From Bacteroidota bacterium (GTDB lineage: Bacteria; Bacteroidota; Bacteroidia; B-17B0; Aurantibacillaceae), in contig JAUXTT010000003.1 in the NCBI GenBank assembly GCA_030684395.1, positions 1 through 64,000 of the forward strand: a DNA stretch of 64,000 nt, written 5' to 3'. The notes below the pieces were generated by a model. That model did no database searches and was not told where the DNA came from. It saw only the letters and a list, made by a program, of their open reading frames with translations. Position 1 is the stretch's first letter, and every line of letters begins with the position of its first letter. The position numbers and the translations under genes were made by a program. Shown here in pieces: positions 8,844 to 17,694 of this stretch.

Positions 8844-9209
8844 ATGAATAGATTACTATTCTCTTTTATTTTATTGGTTTTTTTTTCTCTAGGAGTACAA
8901 GCTCAAAATAACAAAAACCAAACGACAAAGATCGAATCCAAACACGATAAGATAGTTTCTTATCAGCTTTCTCAAATTAAAGGGCAGGAACAATTAAATG
9001 AATTAAAAGCTGAATTAGTAAAATTCAAGCATGTAACCAACGTTTCAATTACTGATTTTGGACAAGAAGAAGCGATTGTTTTAAAAATCTTTGTTTCCGA
9101 AGTAATAAGGTTTGAAGGAGATGAGGGTTTTGACCAGTCGGGGTTGAAGAAGTTTCTTTCGTCAAAGGGCATTAAGCCATCTAACTTGAAAATTGAAGTA
9201 CTCAATTAA
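8844..9209 (+). CDS. Small secreted protein, partner of surface adhesin
   Basis: A 121-residue protein of unknown function with a signal peptide (about 1-20, ending VQAQ). The mature part is a polar helix followed by an alternating beta/alpha pattern (LVKFKHVTNVSITDF, AIVLKIFVSEVIRFEG), somewhat like a small ferredoxin-like fold; this is inference. I chose ATG 8844 rather than TTG 8823 because a -7 box overlaps the upstream codon and the signal peptide begins here. It ends 14 bases before the giant surface protein gene, so the two are probably one operon and the product may assist export or anchoring. Confidence 0.7.
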   Translation: MNRLLFSFILLVFFSLGVQAQNNKNQTTKIESKHDKIVSYQLSQIKGQEQLNELKAELVKFKHVTNVSITDFGQEEAIVLKIFVSEVIRFEGDEGFDQSGLKKFLSSKGIKPSNLKIEVLN

Positions 9210-9223
9210 AGCATATAAGTATT

Positions 9224-12200
9224 ATGAAGAAAAGTATCTTTTTTATTTTTTTGCTTTTTATAGTTTTTACAGCAAAAGTCAGTGCACAGGTTCCGGGTAA
9301 TAATAGTTGTTTTAGCCCTGTTAGTATAAGTCCATCAGCAAGTTGTAACGTAACCTCAGGAACAACAACAAATGCAACACAATCATATGCGGGGTGTTCG
9401 GGCACCGCAGATGATGATGTTTGGTACTCATTTGTTGCTACTACAACAACTGCCTATATCACTGTTTACCCGTCTTCAGGTTTTGATGCAGTTATAGGAT
9501 TGCATGGTTCGTGTACGGCAACCAGTCTGGCATGTAGAGATATTAATCCAAGTGGCGTTGAAGAAACAATGACTTATTCTTCCCTTACAATTGGTAATAC
9601 GTATTTGGTTAGGGTTTACCATTTTGGAGCGGGTGCCGGGACAGGAAATTTTAATATCTGTATAACTACCGGAGCAGTACCGTCAGCACCTGCTAATAAT
9701 ATTTGTTCGAGCGCAACGTCATTAAATATAAATCCTGTTTGTTCAAACACGGCAGGGACAACTTTCAGTGCTAATCAATCTTTTGCCTCCGGTTGTGGGG
9801 CAGGTAATGCGGATGATGATGTTTGGTATTCTTTTATTGCTACGGCAGCTACTAATACAATCACTCTTGCTCCCTCTTCCGGATTTGATGCTGTAATTGA
9901 ATTACATGATTATTGTACAGCAACAAATATGGCCTGTGCGGATGTCAATTCTGCCGGAGGGTCTGAATCGTTAATTGCTTCATCTTTAACTCCCGGAGCA
10001 ACATATTTGGTACGTGTTTACCATTATGGAGTAGGTTCAGGTTCGGGAGCATTCAATATTTGTGTAACCGGTCCTGCAGCACCTTCAGCCCCCGCTAATG
10101 ATAATCCTTGTGGAGCAATAGCTTTGCCGGCTGTAACTACCAATTGTAATTATGGAACTTATTCCAACGCTTTTGCTACAGAAACTTCAACTGCTCTGGC
10201 TCCTGCTCCATCGGCGTGTACCGGTGGAATAGCAGATGGAGGTTATTCAACAGATGTAATAGAAGATGTTTGGTTTAGTGTTGTTGTTCCTTCAACCGGA
10301 TTAATTCATGTACAGGCTTATCCCAATGTTTCCGGAAATTTTGTAACAGATGCTGCAATGGCTTTATATACCGGTTCATCTTGCAGCGCTTTAACTCAGG
10401 TAGCCTGTTCTGATGATAATAATTATCCGGGATCTACTTATGATTTATTGCCTGTATTAAGGGTTCCATCACTTACGCCAGGCACAACTGTTTATATCAG
10501 ATATTGGTCTACTGCAGATACCGATCCGGGAGATTTTGGGCTTTGTGTTACTACTGCAACCAATGATGCCTGTTCATCAGCTTTATATGTGTGTGATTTA
10601 AATGGATACAGTGCCACAACTTCTTCAGCATTTACAGTTGACAGACCTGGTACAGGGACCGGACAAATGTTTGGCAACAACGAGGTTTGGGACGCTAGCA
10701 TTTTACCATCTGGTGATTGGACGTCAAATGGTGGGGTTAATTCTGGAGGGCCATTTGGAGACGCTCCAAGTTTTAATGCTTCAGGAGGATCTCCATTTAT
10801 TGATGTAGAAATTGATAACAACTCTTGGGTGAAATTTACAGCGGGTGCAGCTACTGCCACCTTCACAGTTACTATTAGTAATTGTTGGATTAACAAAGGA
10901 GTACAGATGCAAATATTTTCTTCGAACAATTGCGATAATTTTGTCCCAGTATCTGTTTTTAAGGAGGGAGCAACAAATTATACACTTTCTGCTCAGGGTT
11001 TAGTTCCTTATCAGGATTATTATTTGATGGTTGATGGATGGGGCGGAGATATTTGTAATTATACCATTGCAGCATTATCAGGAGTATTGTTTCCGGAAAT
11101 AACCGCTTCCAGTGCTGCAGTGTGTGCCAATACGCCTGTAACTCTTACCGGTCCTGCCGGAGCATCTTCGTACTTGTGGAACACCAGTGCAACTACACCA
11201 ACTATTACCGTTAGCCCAAGTGTTACTACAACGTATTCGTTAACCGTAACAGGTGTTTGTGGTGCTACTCAAAATCTTACTAAAACAGTAACTGTTTATA
11301 CCACTCCGGATATTACAAGTTCTTCAACGGCTACAGCACTTTGCAGTGGACAAGCAATGAACCATGCTCTTACTTCCACCGTTGCTTCTACTTATTCCTG
11401 GACACCTGTTGCTAACACAAATGTTGGTGGTGAAACGGCAGGAACTTCAAGTACTATAAATAATACATTAACAAATACAACTACATCCGACCAAACAGTT
11501 GTTTATGATGTCATTCCTTATTCTTCTACGGGTAACTGCCCTGGTGCAGTTGAACAGGTAAGCGTAATCGTAAGGCCGCGACCTCAATTAACTGACCCTG
11601 CAGATATTAACGTTTGTGCGGGAAGTGTAGTATCAAGTACAAACTTCACGAGTGATTTAGCCGGAACAAATTATTCGTGGACAGCAAGCAATAGTTCAAC
11701 TATTGTTGGTTTGGGAACGAATGGTACGGGTAATATTTCGGGTACAGCACAATTAGTAGCAGCAAGTACTAATTTTACCGTTACACCAACATCTACTGAT
11801 GGATGTACCGGGCCTCAACAAACATTTAGTGTTACCGTTAAGCCAAAACCTATAATTACTGCGGTAAGTAGTAATACATATTGCGGAAATTCAACAGTGC
11901 CGGCGGTTGCTTTTGTATCAAATCCTGCAACAAGTGTAAACTGGATAAGCTCAGGAACCAATACCGGATTGTCAATAGCAAGCGGTAGTAATTCTATTTC
12001 CAGTTTTACTTCTGCTGACGTTACTACTGTAACAACAAGCACTATCTCTTTAGATGCAAACTTAAATGGTTGCGATGCGAATCAGGAACAATACACAATC
12101 ACTGTTAATCCTTTACCACAACTTTCAGCAGCACCATCAATGGTGCCAAGTGGATGCGGATTAAGTGATGGGGCACTTACCATCAATCCTATTGATGTTA

Positions 12201-15064
12201 CGGCAACAGGAACCATTCATTATTCGTGGACAAACTCAAGTAACACGGTAGTTGGTAGCGATAATCCTTCTTTAACAAACCAACCGGCAGGTTCTTATAA
12301 TGTTACTATTACTGATAACTTTAATTGCCCTAAAACATTTGGGCCTTATTCGATTATTAACCCGGGAGCTCCCAATATTCCAACTGTTTCAGTAACCGGT
12401 GGTGACGTTGCTAAATGTGAGGGCGAAGCAATTGAGTTAACCGGTACTTCAGCAGGATTAACAACCGGTACTTATGCATGGTCCGGGCCAAATGGGGTAA
12501 CAAGCATTACAAACACATTAACAATCAACAGCAGTGTTTTGGCAAATTCCGGAACATATACCTTAACTGTAACGGAGAATAATTGTACAAGTAATAATAC
12601 AATTAATATAACAGTTAATGCAAACCCCTTACCTACTGCTTCTTCCGATAACGCAACGTATTGTAGCGGAGGAAACATAAATTTATTTGGTACATCTGCA
12701 AGTTCTTATTCCTGGACCGGGCCAAATGGATTTGTAAGTAGTAACCAAAATCCTACCATAAATCCATCCACTACTTTAGAAACGGGAACTTATTCATTAA
12801 CCGTAACGGATGCAAACAATTGTACGGGTCAAGCAACCACTTCACTTACAGTAAATCAAACACCTGCTGACCCTGTTACAACAGGTTCTTCAAATGCATT
12901 GTGTGAAGGAGATACTCTAAAGCTATTTGCCAACTCTACAGGGGCTACCAGTTATGCATGGATTGGCCCTAATGTATTTATTTCTAATGATCAAAACCCA
13001 ACAATTGTGAACGCAAACGAAAATAATGAAGGTGTGTATACAATTGTGGCAACAGCCAATGGTTGTAATAGTATACCGGCTTTTGTTAATGTAATTGTTA
13101 ATCCTAATCCAAATGTAATTGTGAGCGCTTCTCCTACTGTTGCATGCTCCGGTGAAGATATAACCTTAACCGCATCGGGAGCAACAACAATTGTTTGGGA
13201 CTATCAAACTACCAGTGGTGGAACGCTTCAGTTGAATGATGTGTTGGTTTCAAATACCGGATATTATCCTGTGGAAATTACAGATGGGAATGGATGTATG
13301 GATAGAGATTCAGTACTTATTACGGTTAATCAAACTCCGGGCACACCACTTATCTCATCACCGGATGCCATTCTGTGTGTTGGGGAAGATTTACAATTAA
13401 ACGCCAATTCAACAGGCGCAATTTCCTATTCGTGGACCGGTCCTAATGCTTTTAGTTCTAGTCAACAAAATCCAACACTAACAAATGTAAATGTTACACA
13501 AGCAGGAGTTTATACTGTAAATGCTTCTGCAAACAATTGTACGAGTATAGACACCACGATTATTATTGCTGTAAATTCTATGCCTGTTGCGAACGCAAGC
13601 GCATCTAACACACTAGTATGTTCTGGTAGTGATGTAACCCTCTTTGGAAGCGGTGGAACTACTTATGCATGGACAGGGCCAAACAGCTTTAACTCTTCCT
13701 TGCAAAATCCGGATTTGTTAAGTGCAAGTACATTGCAAAGTGGAACATATTCACTAACTGTTACCGATAATAATTGTTCAACTAACACAACAGTTGACAT
13801 AGTAATTAATCAAACACCCGGAACTCCTGTTATTACAGTTAACCCGGCTGCATTATGTGAAGGAGATGATTTTACATTAAGTGCTAATTCAACCGACGCA
13901 ATTAGTTATTCCTGGACCGGCCCTGCCGGATTTAATTCAACTAATCAGTCGAATACGATTAATAATAGTACAGTATTAAATGTAGGTACATATACAGTAA
14001 GTGCTACTGCTTTGAATTGTACAAGCCCAACTCAAACGGTTGATGTTGTAATTAACCCTACACCTATTGCTACAGCTGCAGTTTCAGTTTCAACGATTTG
14101 TTCAGGAAATTCTGCAGATCTGACATCAACAGGCGGAACTACATTTAGCTGGACAGGTCCAAATGGTTATACATCATCTCAGGCAAACAATACTTTAACT
14201 AACGTTGATGTTACAGCTACGGGAACCTACACTTTCACTGCGATTAATCCTGGAAATTGTACTGATATGGCCACGGTTTCGTTAGTAGTTAATGAAACTC
14301 CTGCCGCCGCAGTTGCTATCGGCGACTCTACCTGTATTGGAAATTCGTTGACATTAACAGCAACAGGGACAGGAACTATAAACTGGTATGATGATGCGGC
14401 TTTAACTAATTTGGTTGCAACAGGAGGTACACTGAATCCGAATTTAGCTACCAACACTTCAGGTATTTATTATGTAACCGTAAGCAATAGTGGGTGCACA
14501 AGTACGACAAATACAGTTGTTGCAGCTAATTATAATATTAATGCCTCTTTTAATGCAAGTGCTGTAAGTGGGTATGCGCCATTACCTGTTGTATTCACAA
14601 ATACCAGTACAGGTGTTGATGCAAGTGATACTTATAGTTGGTTGATTAGTAATTCGCAATTTGCTACTACTTATAATTCTGCTTACGATTTTACACAGGG
14701 AGGAACATTTAATGTGGATCTTATTATTACAGACAGCCCTAGTGGTTGTGTAGATACTGCTTCGGTTACTATTGTTATTGATGATGAAATCCGGGTGGTG
14801 ATACCAAATATATTTACACCAAACGGAGATGGAGTAAATGACGGATTTACACTCGATATTAAAGGAGGTAAAGAGGCTGAAGGAACTATTTTTAATCGCT
14901 GGGGACAAGTGTTGTACACATGGGATGCACTAAATGTAGTTTGGGATGGTAAAGTTCCTAATGGAGAAAAGGTATCTGATGGGGTTTATTTTTATATCAT
15001 AAAGGTAACTGGGTACGACGGGAAGGTTTTAGATGTTCCGGGTAATGTAACCATTGTAAGGTAG
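9224..15064 (+). CDS. Giant Ig/PKD-repeat surface protein, T9SS type B
   Basis: A 1946-residue secreted protein. Signal peptide 1-22 (ending VSAQ). Two pre-peptidase-like beta-sandwich domains follow (about 25-150 and 155-280, each with ADDDVWYSF and SGFDAV), then a related third (about 290-445). From about 620 to 1760 there is a long array of roughly 75-90-residue Ig/PKD-like repeats, each with a C-x-G start, a WTGPN-type core and YTVTV-like end strands. The last 90 residues (IPNIFTPNGDGVNDGF, NRWGQVLY, GVYFYIIK) are a gliding-motility-associated type B T9SS sorting domain. It is probably cell-surface attached or released and adhesive, in the manner of SprB-like proteins; binding target unknown. 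Confidence 0.93.
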   Translation: MKKSIFFIFLLFIVFTAKVSAQVPGNNSCFSPVSISPSASCNVTSGTTTNATQSYAGCSGTADDDVWYSFVATTTTAYITVYPSSGFDAVIGLHGSCTATSLACRDINPSGVEETMTYSSLTIGNTYLVRVYHFGAGAGTGNFNICITTGAVPSAPANNICSSATSLNINPVCSNTAGTTFSANQSFASGCGAGNADDDVWYSFIATAATNTITLAPSSGFDAVIELHDYCTATNMACADVNSAGGSESLIASSLTPGATYLVRVYHYGVGSGSGAFNICVTGPAAPSAPANDNPCGAIALPAVTTNCNYGTYSNAFATETSTALAPAPSACTGGIADGGYSTDVIEDVWFSVVVPSTGLIHVQAYPNVSGNFVTDAAMALYTGSSCSALTQVACSDDNNYPGSTYDLLPVLRVPSLTPGTTVYIRYWSTADTDPGDFGLCVTTATNDACSSALYVCDLNGYSATTSSAFTVDRPGTGTGQMFGNNEVWDASILPSGDWTSNGGVNSGGPFGDAPSFNASGGSPFIDVEIDNNSWVKFTAGAATATFTVTISNCWINKGVQMQIFSSNNCDNFVPVSVFKEGATNYTLSAQGLVPYQDYYLMVDGWGGDICNYTIAALSGVLFPEITASSAAVCANTPVTLTGPAGASSYLWNTSATTPTITVSPSVTTTYSLTVTGVCGATQNLTKTVTVYTTPDITSSSTATALCSGQAMNHALTSTVASTYSWTPVANTNVGGETAGTSSTINNTLTNTTTSDQTVVYDVIPYSSTGNCPGAVEQVSVIVRPRPQLTDPADINVCAGSVVSSTNFTSDLAGTNYSWTASNSSTIVGLGTNGTGNISGTAQLVAASTNFTVTPTSTDGCTGPQQTFSVTVKPKPIITAVSSNTYCGNSTVPAVAFVSNPATSVNWISSGTNTGLSIASGSNSISSFTSADVTTVTTSTISLDANLNGCDANQEQYTITVNPLPQLSAAPSMVPSGCGLSDGALTINPIDVTATGTIHYSWTNSSNTVVGSDNPSLTNQPAGSYNVTITDNFNCPKTFGPYSIINPGAPNIPTVSVTGGDVAKCEGEAIELTGTSAGLTTGTYAWSGPNGVTSITNTLTINSSVLANSGTYTLTVTENNCTSNNTINITVNANPLPTASSDNATYCSGGNINLFGTSASSYSWTGPNGFVSSNQNPTINPSTTLETGTYSLTVTDANNCTGQATTSLTVNQTPADPVTTGSSNALCEGDTLKLFANSTGATSYAWIGPNVFISNDQNPTIVNANENNEGVYTIVATANGCNSIPAFVNVIVNPNPNVIVSASPTVACSGEDITLTASGATTIVWDYQTTSGGTLQLNDVLVSNTGYYPVEITDGNGCMDRDSVLITVNQTPGTPLISSPDAILCVGEDLQLNANSTGAISYSWTGPNAFSSSQQNPTLTNVNVTQAGVYTVNASANNCTSIDTTIIIAVNSMPVANASASNTLVCSGSDVTLFGSGGTTYAWTGPNSFNSSLQNPDLLSASTLQSGTYSLTVTDNNCSTNTTVDIVINQTPGTPVITVNPAALCEGDDFTLSANSTDAISYSWTGPAGFNSTNQSNTINNSTVLNVGTYTVSATALNCTSPTQTVDVVINPTPIATAAVSVSTICSGNSADLTSTGGTTFSWTGPNGYTSSQANNTLTNVDVTATGTYTFTAINPGNCTDMATVSLVVNETPAAAVAIGDSTCIGNSLTLTATGTGTINWYDDAALTNLVATGGTLNPNLATNTSGIYYVTVSNSGCTSTTNTVVAANYNINASFNASAVSGYAPLPVVFTNTSTGVDASDTYSWLISNSQFATTYNSAYDFTQGGTFNVDLIITDSPSGCVDTASVTIVIDDEIRVVIPNIFTPNGDGVNDGFTLDIKGGKEAEGTIFNRWGQVLYTWDALNVVWDGKVPNGEKVSDGVYFYIIKVTGYDGKVLDVPGNVTIVR

Positions 15065-15080
15065 CGATAAAAAATATAAC

Positions 15081-15222
15081 AAAAAGCAGGTGTCTCAAAA
15101 GTCCACTATGAGTGTCAGTTCGAGCGAAGTCGAGAACCAGGCACTCTGATAATCAACACTTCTCGACTTCGCTCGAAGTGACATTTGGGAAGAAAAATGA
15201 CTTTTGAGACAGCCTCTTTTTT
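15081..15222. terminator. Nested bidirectional terminator between convergent genes
   Basis: The outer arms TGTCTCAAAAGTC (15091-15103) and GACTTTTGAGACA (15199-15211) form a 13-bp perfect stem with runs of A outside on the left and T on the right, so it can end transcription in both directions. Inside lies a second stem of 23 bp with one mismatch (15114-15136 and 15160-15182, core TTCGAGCGAAGTCGAGAA). This sits between the convergent adhesin and amidase genes. Confidence 0.85.
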
Positions 15223-15235
15223 GTTATCACTAATG

Positions 15236-16036
15236 TTAAGAACCAAGTGTGAAGTCGTCTGCATCGGAGCCTACGGGAAATACTTTACGAAATTCTTCTA
15301 AATAGGATTGACTGAGCATGATGGTTTCTACAGTATCTTCATGAGCATTTATTTTACTCATGATCTCTCCGCGAGGGTTTATAACAGCACTATCTCCACT
15401 ATGAGAAAATTTGTTTCCATCTTCGCCAATTCTGTTTACACCAATTAGGTAAGACTGATTTTCAATGGCGCGTGCAATAAGTAATTGTTTCCAGGGATAA
15501 GAGCGTACTTCTGGCCAGTTGGCAACATATAACAAAACATCATAATCGGCCGTATTGGTTTCTTTGTTCCATTTGTTGCGACTCCAAACAGGAAATCGGA
15601 GATCATAACAAATAAGCGGACAAATTTTCCAGCCTTTTAATTCAACGATTATTTTTTCTTCGCCAGCAGTAAAGTGCTTGTGTTCGCCCGCCATTTTAAA
15701 TAAATGCCGTTTGTTATAGAATTGATAAGTACCATCAGGTTTAACCCAATACAAACGATTAGATAATTCCTCATTTTCTTTCACCGCAATACTTCCGGTA
15801 ATTACACAATTCTTCTCTTTCGCTTTTTGCTGCATCCATTGCAGGCCTTTTCCACCATGTTCTTCAGCTACCTTTTCTCTTTCAACCGCAAATCCGGTAG
15901 TAAACATTTCTGGGAGAACTATCAAATCAGTTTCTTCTTTAATTGCATTTAGCTTTTCGGTAAAGTGCCGGAGGTTTGCATCTACATTTTCCCAATGCAA
16001 ATAAGTTTGAACTATGCTTACTTTAAGATCCTGCAT
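15236..16036 (-). CDS. Nitrilase-family amidohydrolase (omega-amidase-like)
   Basis: A cytoplasmic carbon-nitrogen hydrolase of 266 residues. The Glu-Lys-Cys triad is visible as E43 (LPEMFTTGF), K109 (YNKRHLFKM) and C143 (LICYDLRFPVW). The sequence most resembles the YafV/Nit2 omega-amidase group, which hydrolyses alpha-ketoglutaramate or ketosuccinamate to the keto acid and ammonia in methionine-salvage and glutamine-transaminase repair; the exact substrate is inferred. It follows the outer-membrane protein gene by six bases. Confidence 0.88.
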   Translation of the reverse strand: MQDLKVSIVQTYLHWENVDANLRHFTEKLNAIKEETDLIVLPEMFTTGFAVEREKVAEEHGGKGLQWMQQKAKEKNCVITGSIAVKENEELSNRLYWVKPDGTYQFYNKRHLFKMAGEHKHFTAGEEKIIVELKGWKICPLICYDLRFPVWSRNKWNKETNTADYDVLLYVANWPEVRSYPWKQLLIARAIENQSYLIGVNRIGEDGNKFSHSGDSAVINPRGEIMSKINAHEDTVETIMLSQSYLEEFRKVFPVGSDADDFTLGS

Positions 16037-16042
16037 GTTGTT

Positions 16043-17002
16043 TTATTTATCAAAATCAAAACGAATCCGGTAAGCCACTCCACAATTTATGAAAAATGGT
16101 TGGTTTACTTTTCTGTATAGTGGATTGGTCAAGATCTCGGTTTTTGTATTGTATTTAAAATCAAGTAAGCTATAATTTAGCATTCGGCCTAACTCCGCAA
16201 ATAGCAAAAATTTCTTTTTGATATAAACATCTACAAAACATTTTAAACTAAGGTCATTTATACGCATGTAATTTTTTTCTGAACCTGAAAGCAGAAAGGA
16301 ACGTGTATATGAGCGATAACTTATACCTGTATACACCTTTTGTTTTGCCAATTGATATTCGAATTTGTAAAAAGTAGGGAAGGTGCCATACATTTGAAAA
16401 CGTGAGTTCACTTTCCAATCAACGCTGATAATAGGAACGAAAAAATTACCAAAAAATTCACGGTTATAAAACAAACCACCTTTAACAGATAAATTATCTT
16501 TCACTTTGCGGGTTGCCATTGCATAAACTCCCAACTGAAAATTATCGCCCGTTACTTTTTCTCCAACTGTACCCGCAATTTTAGGCATTGCTAAAATCAA
16601 GTACTTCCAGTTTTTTCCACTTGCGTTTGATTTTGTTTGATGCTGCCATCCGATTGGCAAAAACGATGCGTAAAGTTGGCCTGAATAATTAACATCGTTG
16701 TTTGCAATGATGTCGTTATATGGAACAGTGCAATTTTTATTGACAACAGTTGAGGTATTCAGTCGTTCGCCAAACCAACGAACAATAATGGTATTTTGTG
16801 AATCAAGTTTAATTGGAACCATTAAGTTCAATGCGTAATTATCCAGGTTGCTTTTTCCTGCAAAACTATCTTTATAGTTGGTTCTTACAGCCTGATAATT
16901 AAAATTAATGAGATCAACATAAGGCTGAGCAAATGTGCTTGTTGTAACAAAAAGCATAACCAATAAAGTGATGTATTTAATTTTTGTTTTTAAATCAGGC
17001 AT
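16043..17002 (-). CDS. DUF6268-like outer-membrane protein
   Basis: An envelope protein of 319 residues from the chosen start. ATG 17002 gives a good signal peptide (MPDLKTKIKYITLLVMLFVT, ending FAQ), while a longer reading from 17107 would bury it behind 35 residues that overlap the upstream gene. The mature part is rich in amphipathic strands with aromatic girdle residues (YALNLMVPIKL, IIVRWFGERL, GISYRSYTRSF) and ends in RIRFDFDK. It looks like a DUF6268-type outer-membrane beta-barrel. It overlaps the DsbA-like gene by 8 bases, so translation may be coupled. Function unknown. Confidence 0.75.
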   Translation of the reverse strand: MPDLKTKIKYITLLVMLFVTTSTFAQPYVDLINFNYQAVRTNYKDSFAGKSNLDNYALNLMVPIKLDSQNTIIVRWFGERLNTSTVVNKNCTVPYNDIIANNDVNYSGQLYASFLPIGWQHQTKSNASGKNWKYLILAMPKIAGTVGEKVTGDNFQLGVYAMATRKVKDNLSVKGGLFYNREFFGNFFVPIISVDWKVNSRFQMYGTFPTFYKFEYQLAKQKVYTGISYRSYTRSFLLSGSEKNYMRINDLSLKCFVDVYIKKKFLLFAELGRMLNYSLLDFKYNTKTEILTNPLYRKVNQPFFINCGVAYRIRFDFDK

Positions 17003-17693
17003 TTTTTTCTTCCGATTGTTCTGTTGTTGAGCTTGTTTCAGGGTCGGGCTCTCCTTGTTCAATAGTAGTTCTGAAAGCAGCAAGTATGTTGTCCATATCT
17101 TCTTCACGAATATATCCCTGGGAAAGCATATACAATCCCTTTTTGGTTTCGCCTATAACACAAGGAAATCCCGTAATGCCAAGCTTTTTTACAAACTCAA
17201 AATCATCTTTGGCAAATGTATGAAACTGATCATTGTTCATGCGAGCAAGTAATTCGTTCGCATCAATGTCATAATTTGCAGCGAGCTCCATATAAACTTC
17301 TCTCTCGTTCAAATTTTTCCCGTTATAGAAATGCTCGAATTGAATATCATGAGCAAACTCAACACTACTAAATGGCTTCATCGATTTGAAAGCACTTAGG
17401 GCAATTGCGGGCTTTATCGAATTATTCACATAAGATCCTTCTTCAACTAAATCCAAATACTTTTCTCCGAATTTCACGCCTGAATGTTCTTCTACTTTAG
17501 GGATTGCATCTTTCAAAAAATCTTTCAATTTGCTTATTGGAGCGATAGCTTCTCCAACTACCATTCCACCACTCACTGCTATGAAATCAAAAAAGTCTTC
17601 GTGCTTTAATCTTAACTCATCTAAAATGCCTCCAAATGCATAACACCAGCCACACATCGCATCCTGTATATATAGTATTCTTGGTTTCTCCAT
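16995..17693 (-). CDS. DsbA-family (FrnE-like) thiol oxidoreductase
   Basis: A thioredoxin-fold protein of 232 residues. The redox motif C14-G-W-C17 follows the first strand and the cis-proline segment is GITGFPCV. A helical insert lies between, as in DsbA/FrnE proteins. No signal peptide is present, so it is probably cytoplasmic like FrnE rather than a periplasmic disulfide catalyst. The C-terminus is acidic and polar. Its start lies one base after the lgt stop codon, and the next gene overlaps its end by 8 bases, indicating a tight lgt-dsbA-like-barrel-amidase operon. Confidence 0.88.
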   Translation of the reverse strand: MEKPRILYIQDAMCGWCYAFGGILDELRLKHEDFFDFIAVSGGMVVGEAIAPISKLKDFLKDAIPKVEEHSGVKFGEKYLDLVEEGSYVNNSIKPAIALSAFKSMKPFSSVEFAHDIQFEHFYNGKNLNEREVYMELAANYDIDANELLARMNNDQFHTFAKDDFEFVKKLGITGFPCVIGETKKGLYMLSQGYIREEDMDNILAAFRTTIEQGEPDPETSSTTEQSEEKNA

Positions 17694-17694
17694 T

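Noticed and set aside
10492-10929. 145-residue open frame antisense to the giant adhesin
   Set aside because: It is a shadow of the Ser/Thr-rich coding frame, with no start context, family motif or separate codon pattern.
12400-14300. Possible CRISPR-like periodic repeat
   Set aside because: The period of roughly 240-270 bp is coding, in frame, and corresponds to Ig-like protein repeats with no constant short repeats and unique spacers.
14582-14919. Overlapping antisense frames at the adhesin 3' end
   Set aside because: They are complementary to the strongly supported type B sorting domain and encode no recognisable protein.
16984-17252. Two plus-strand frames over the DsbA-like gene
   Set aside because: They are antisense shadows of a gene with an intact CGWC motif.
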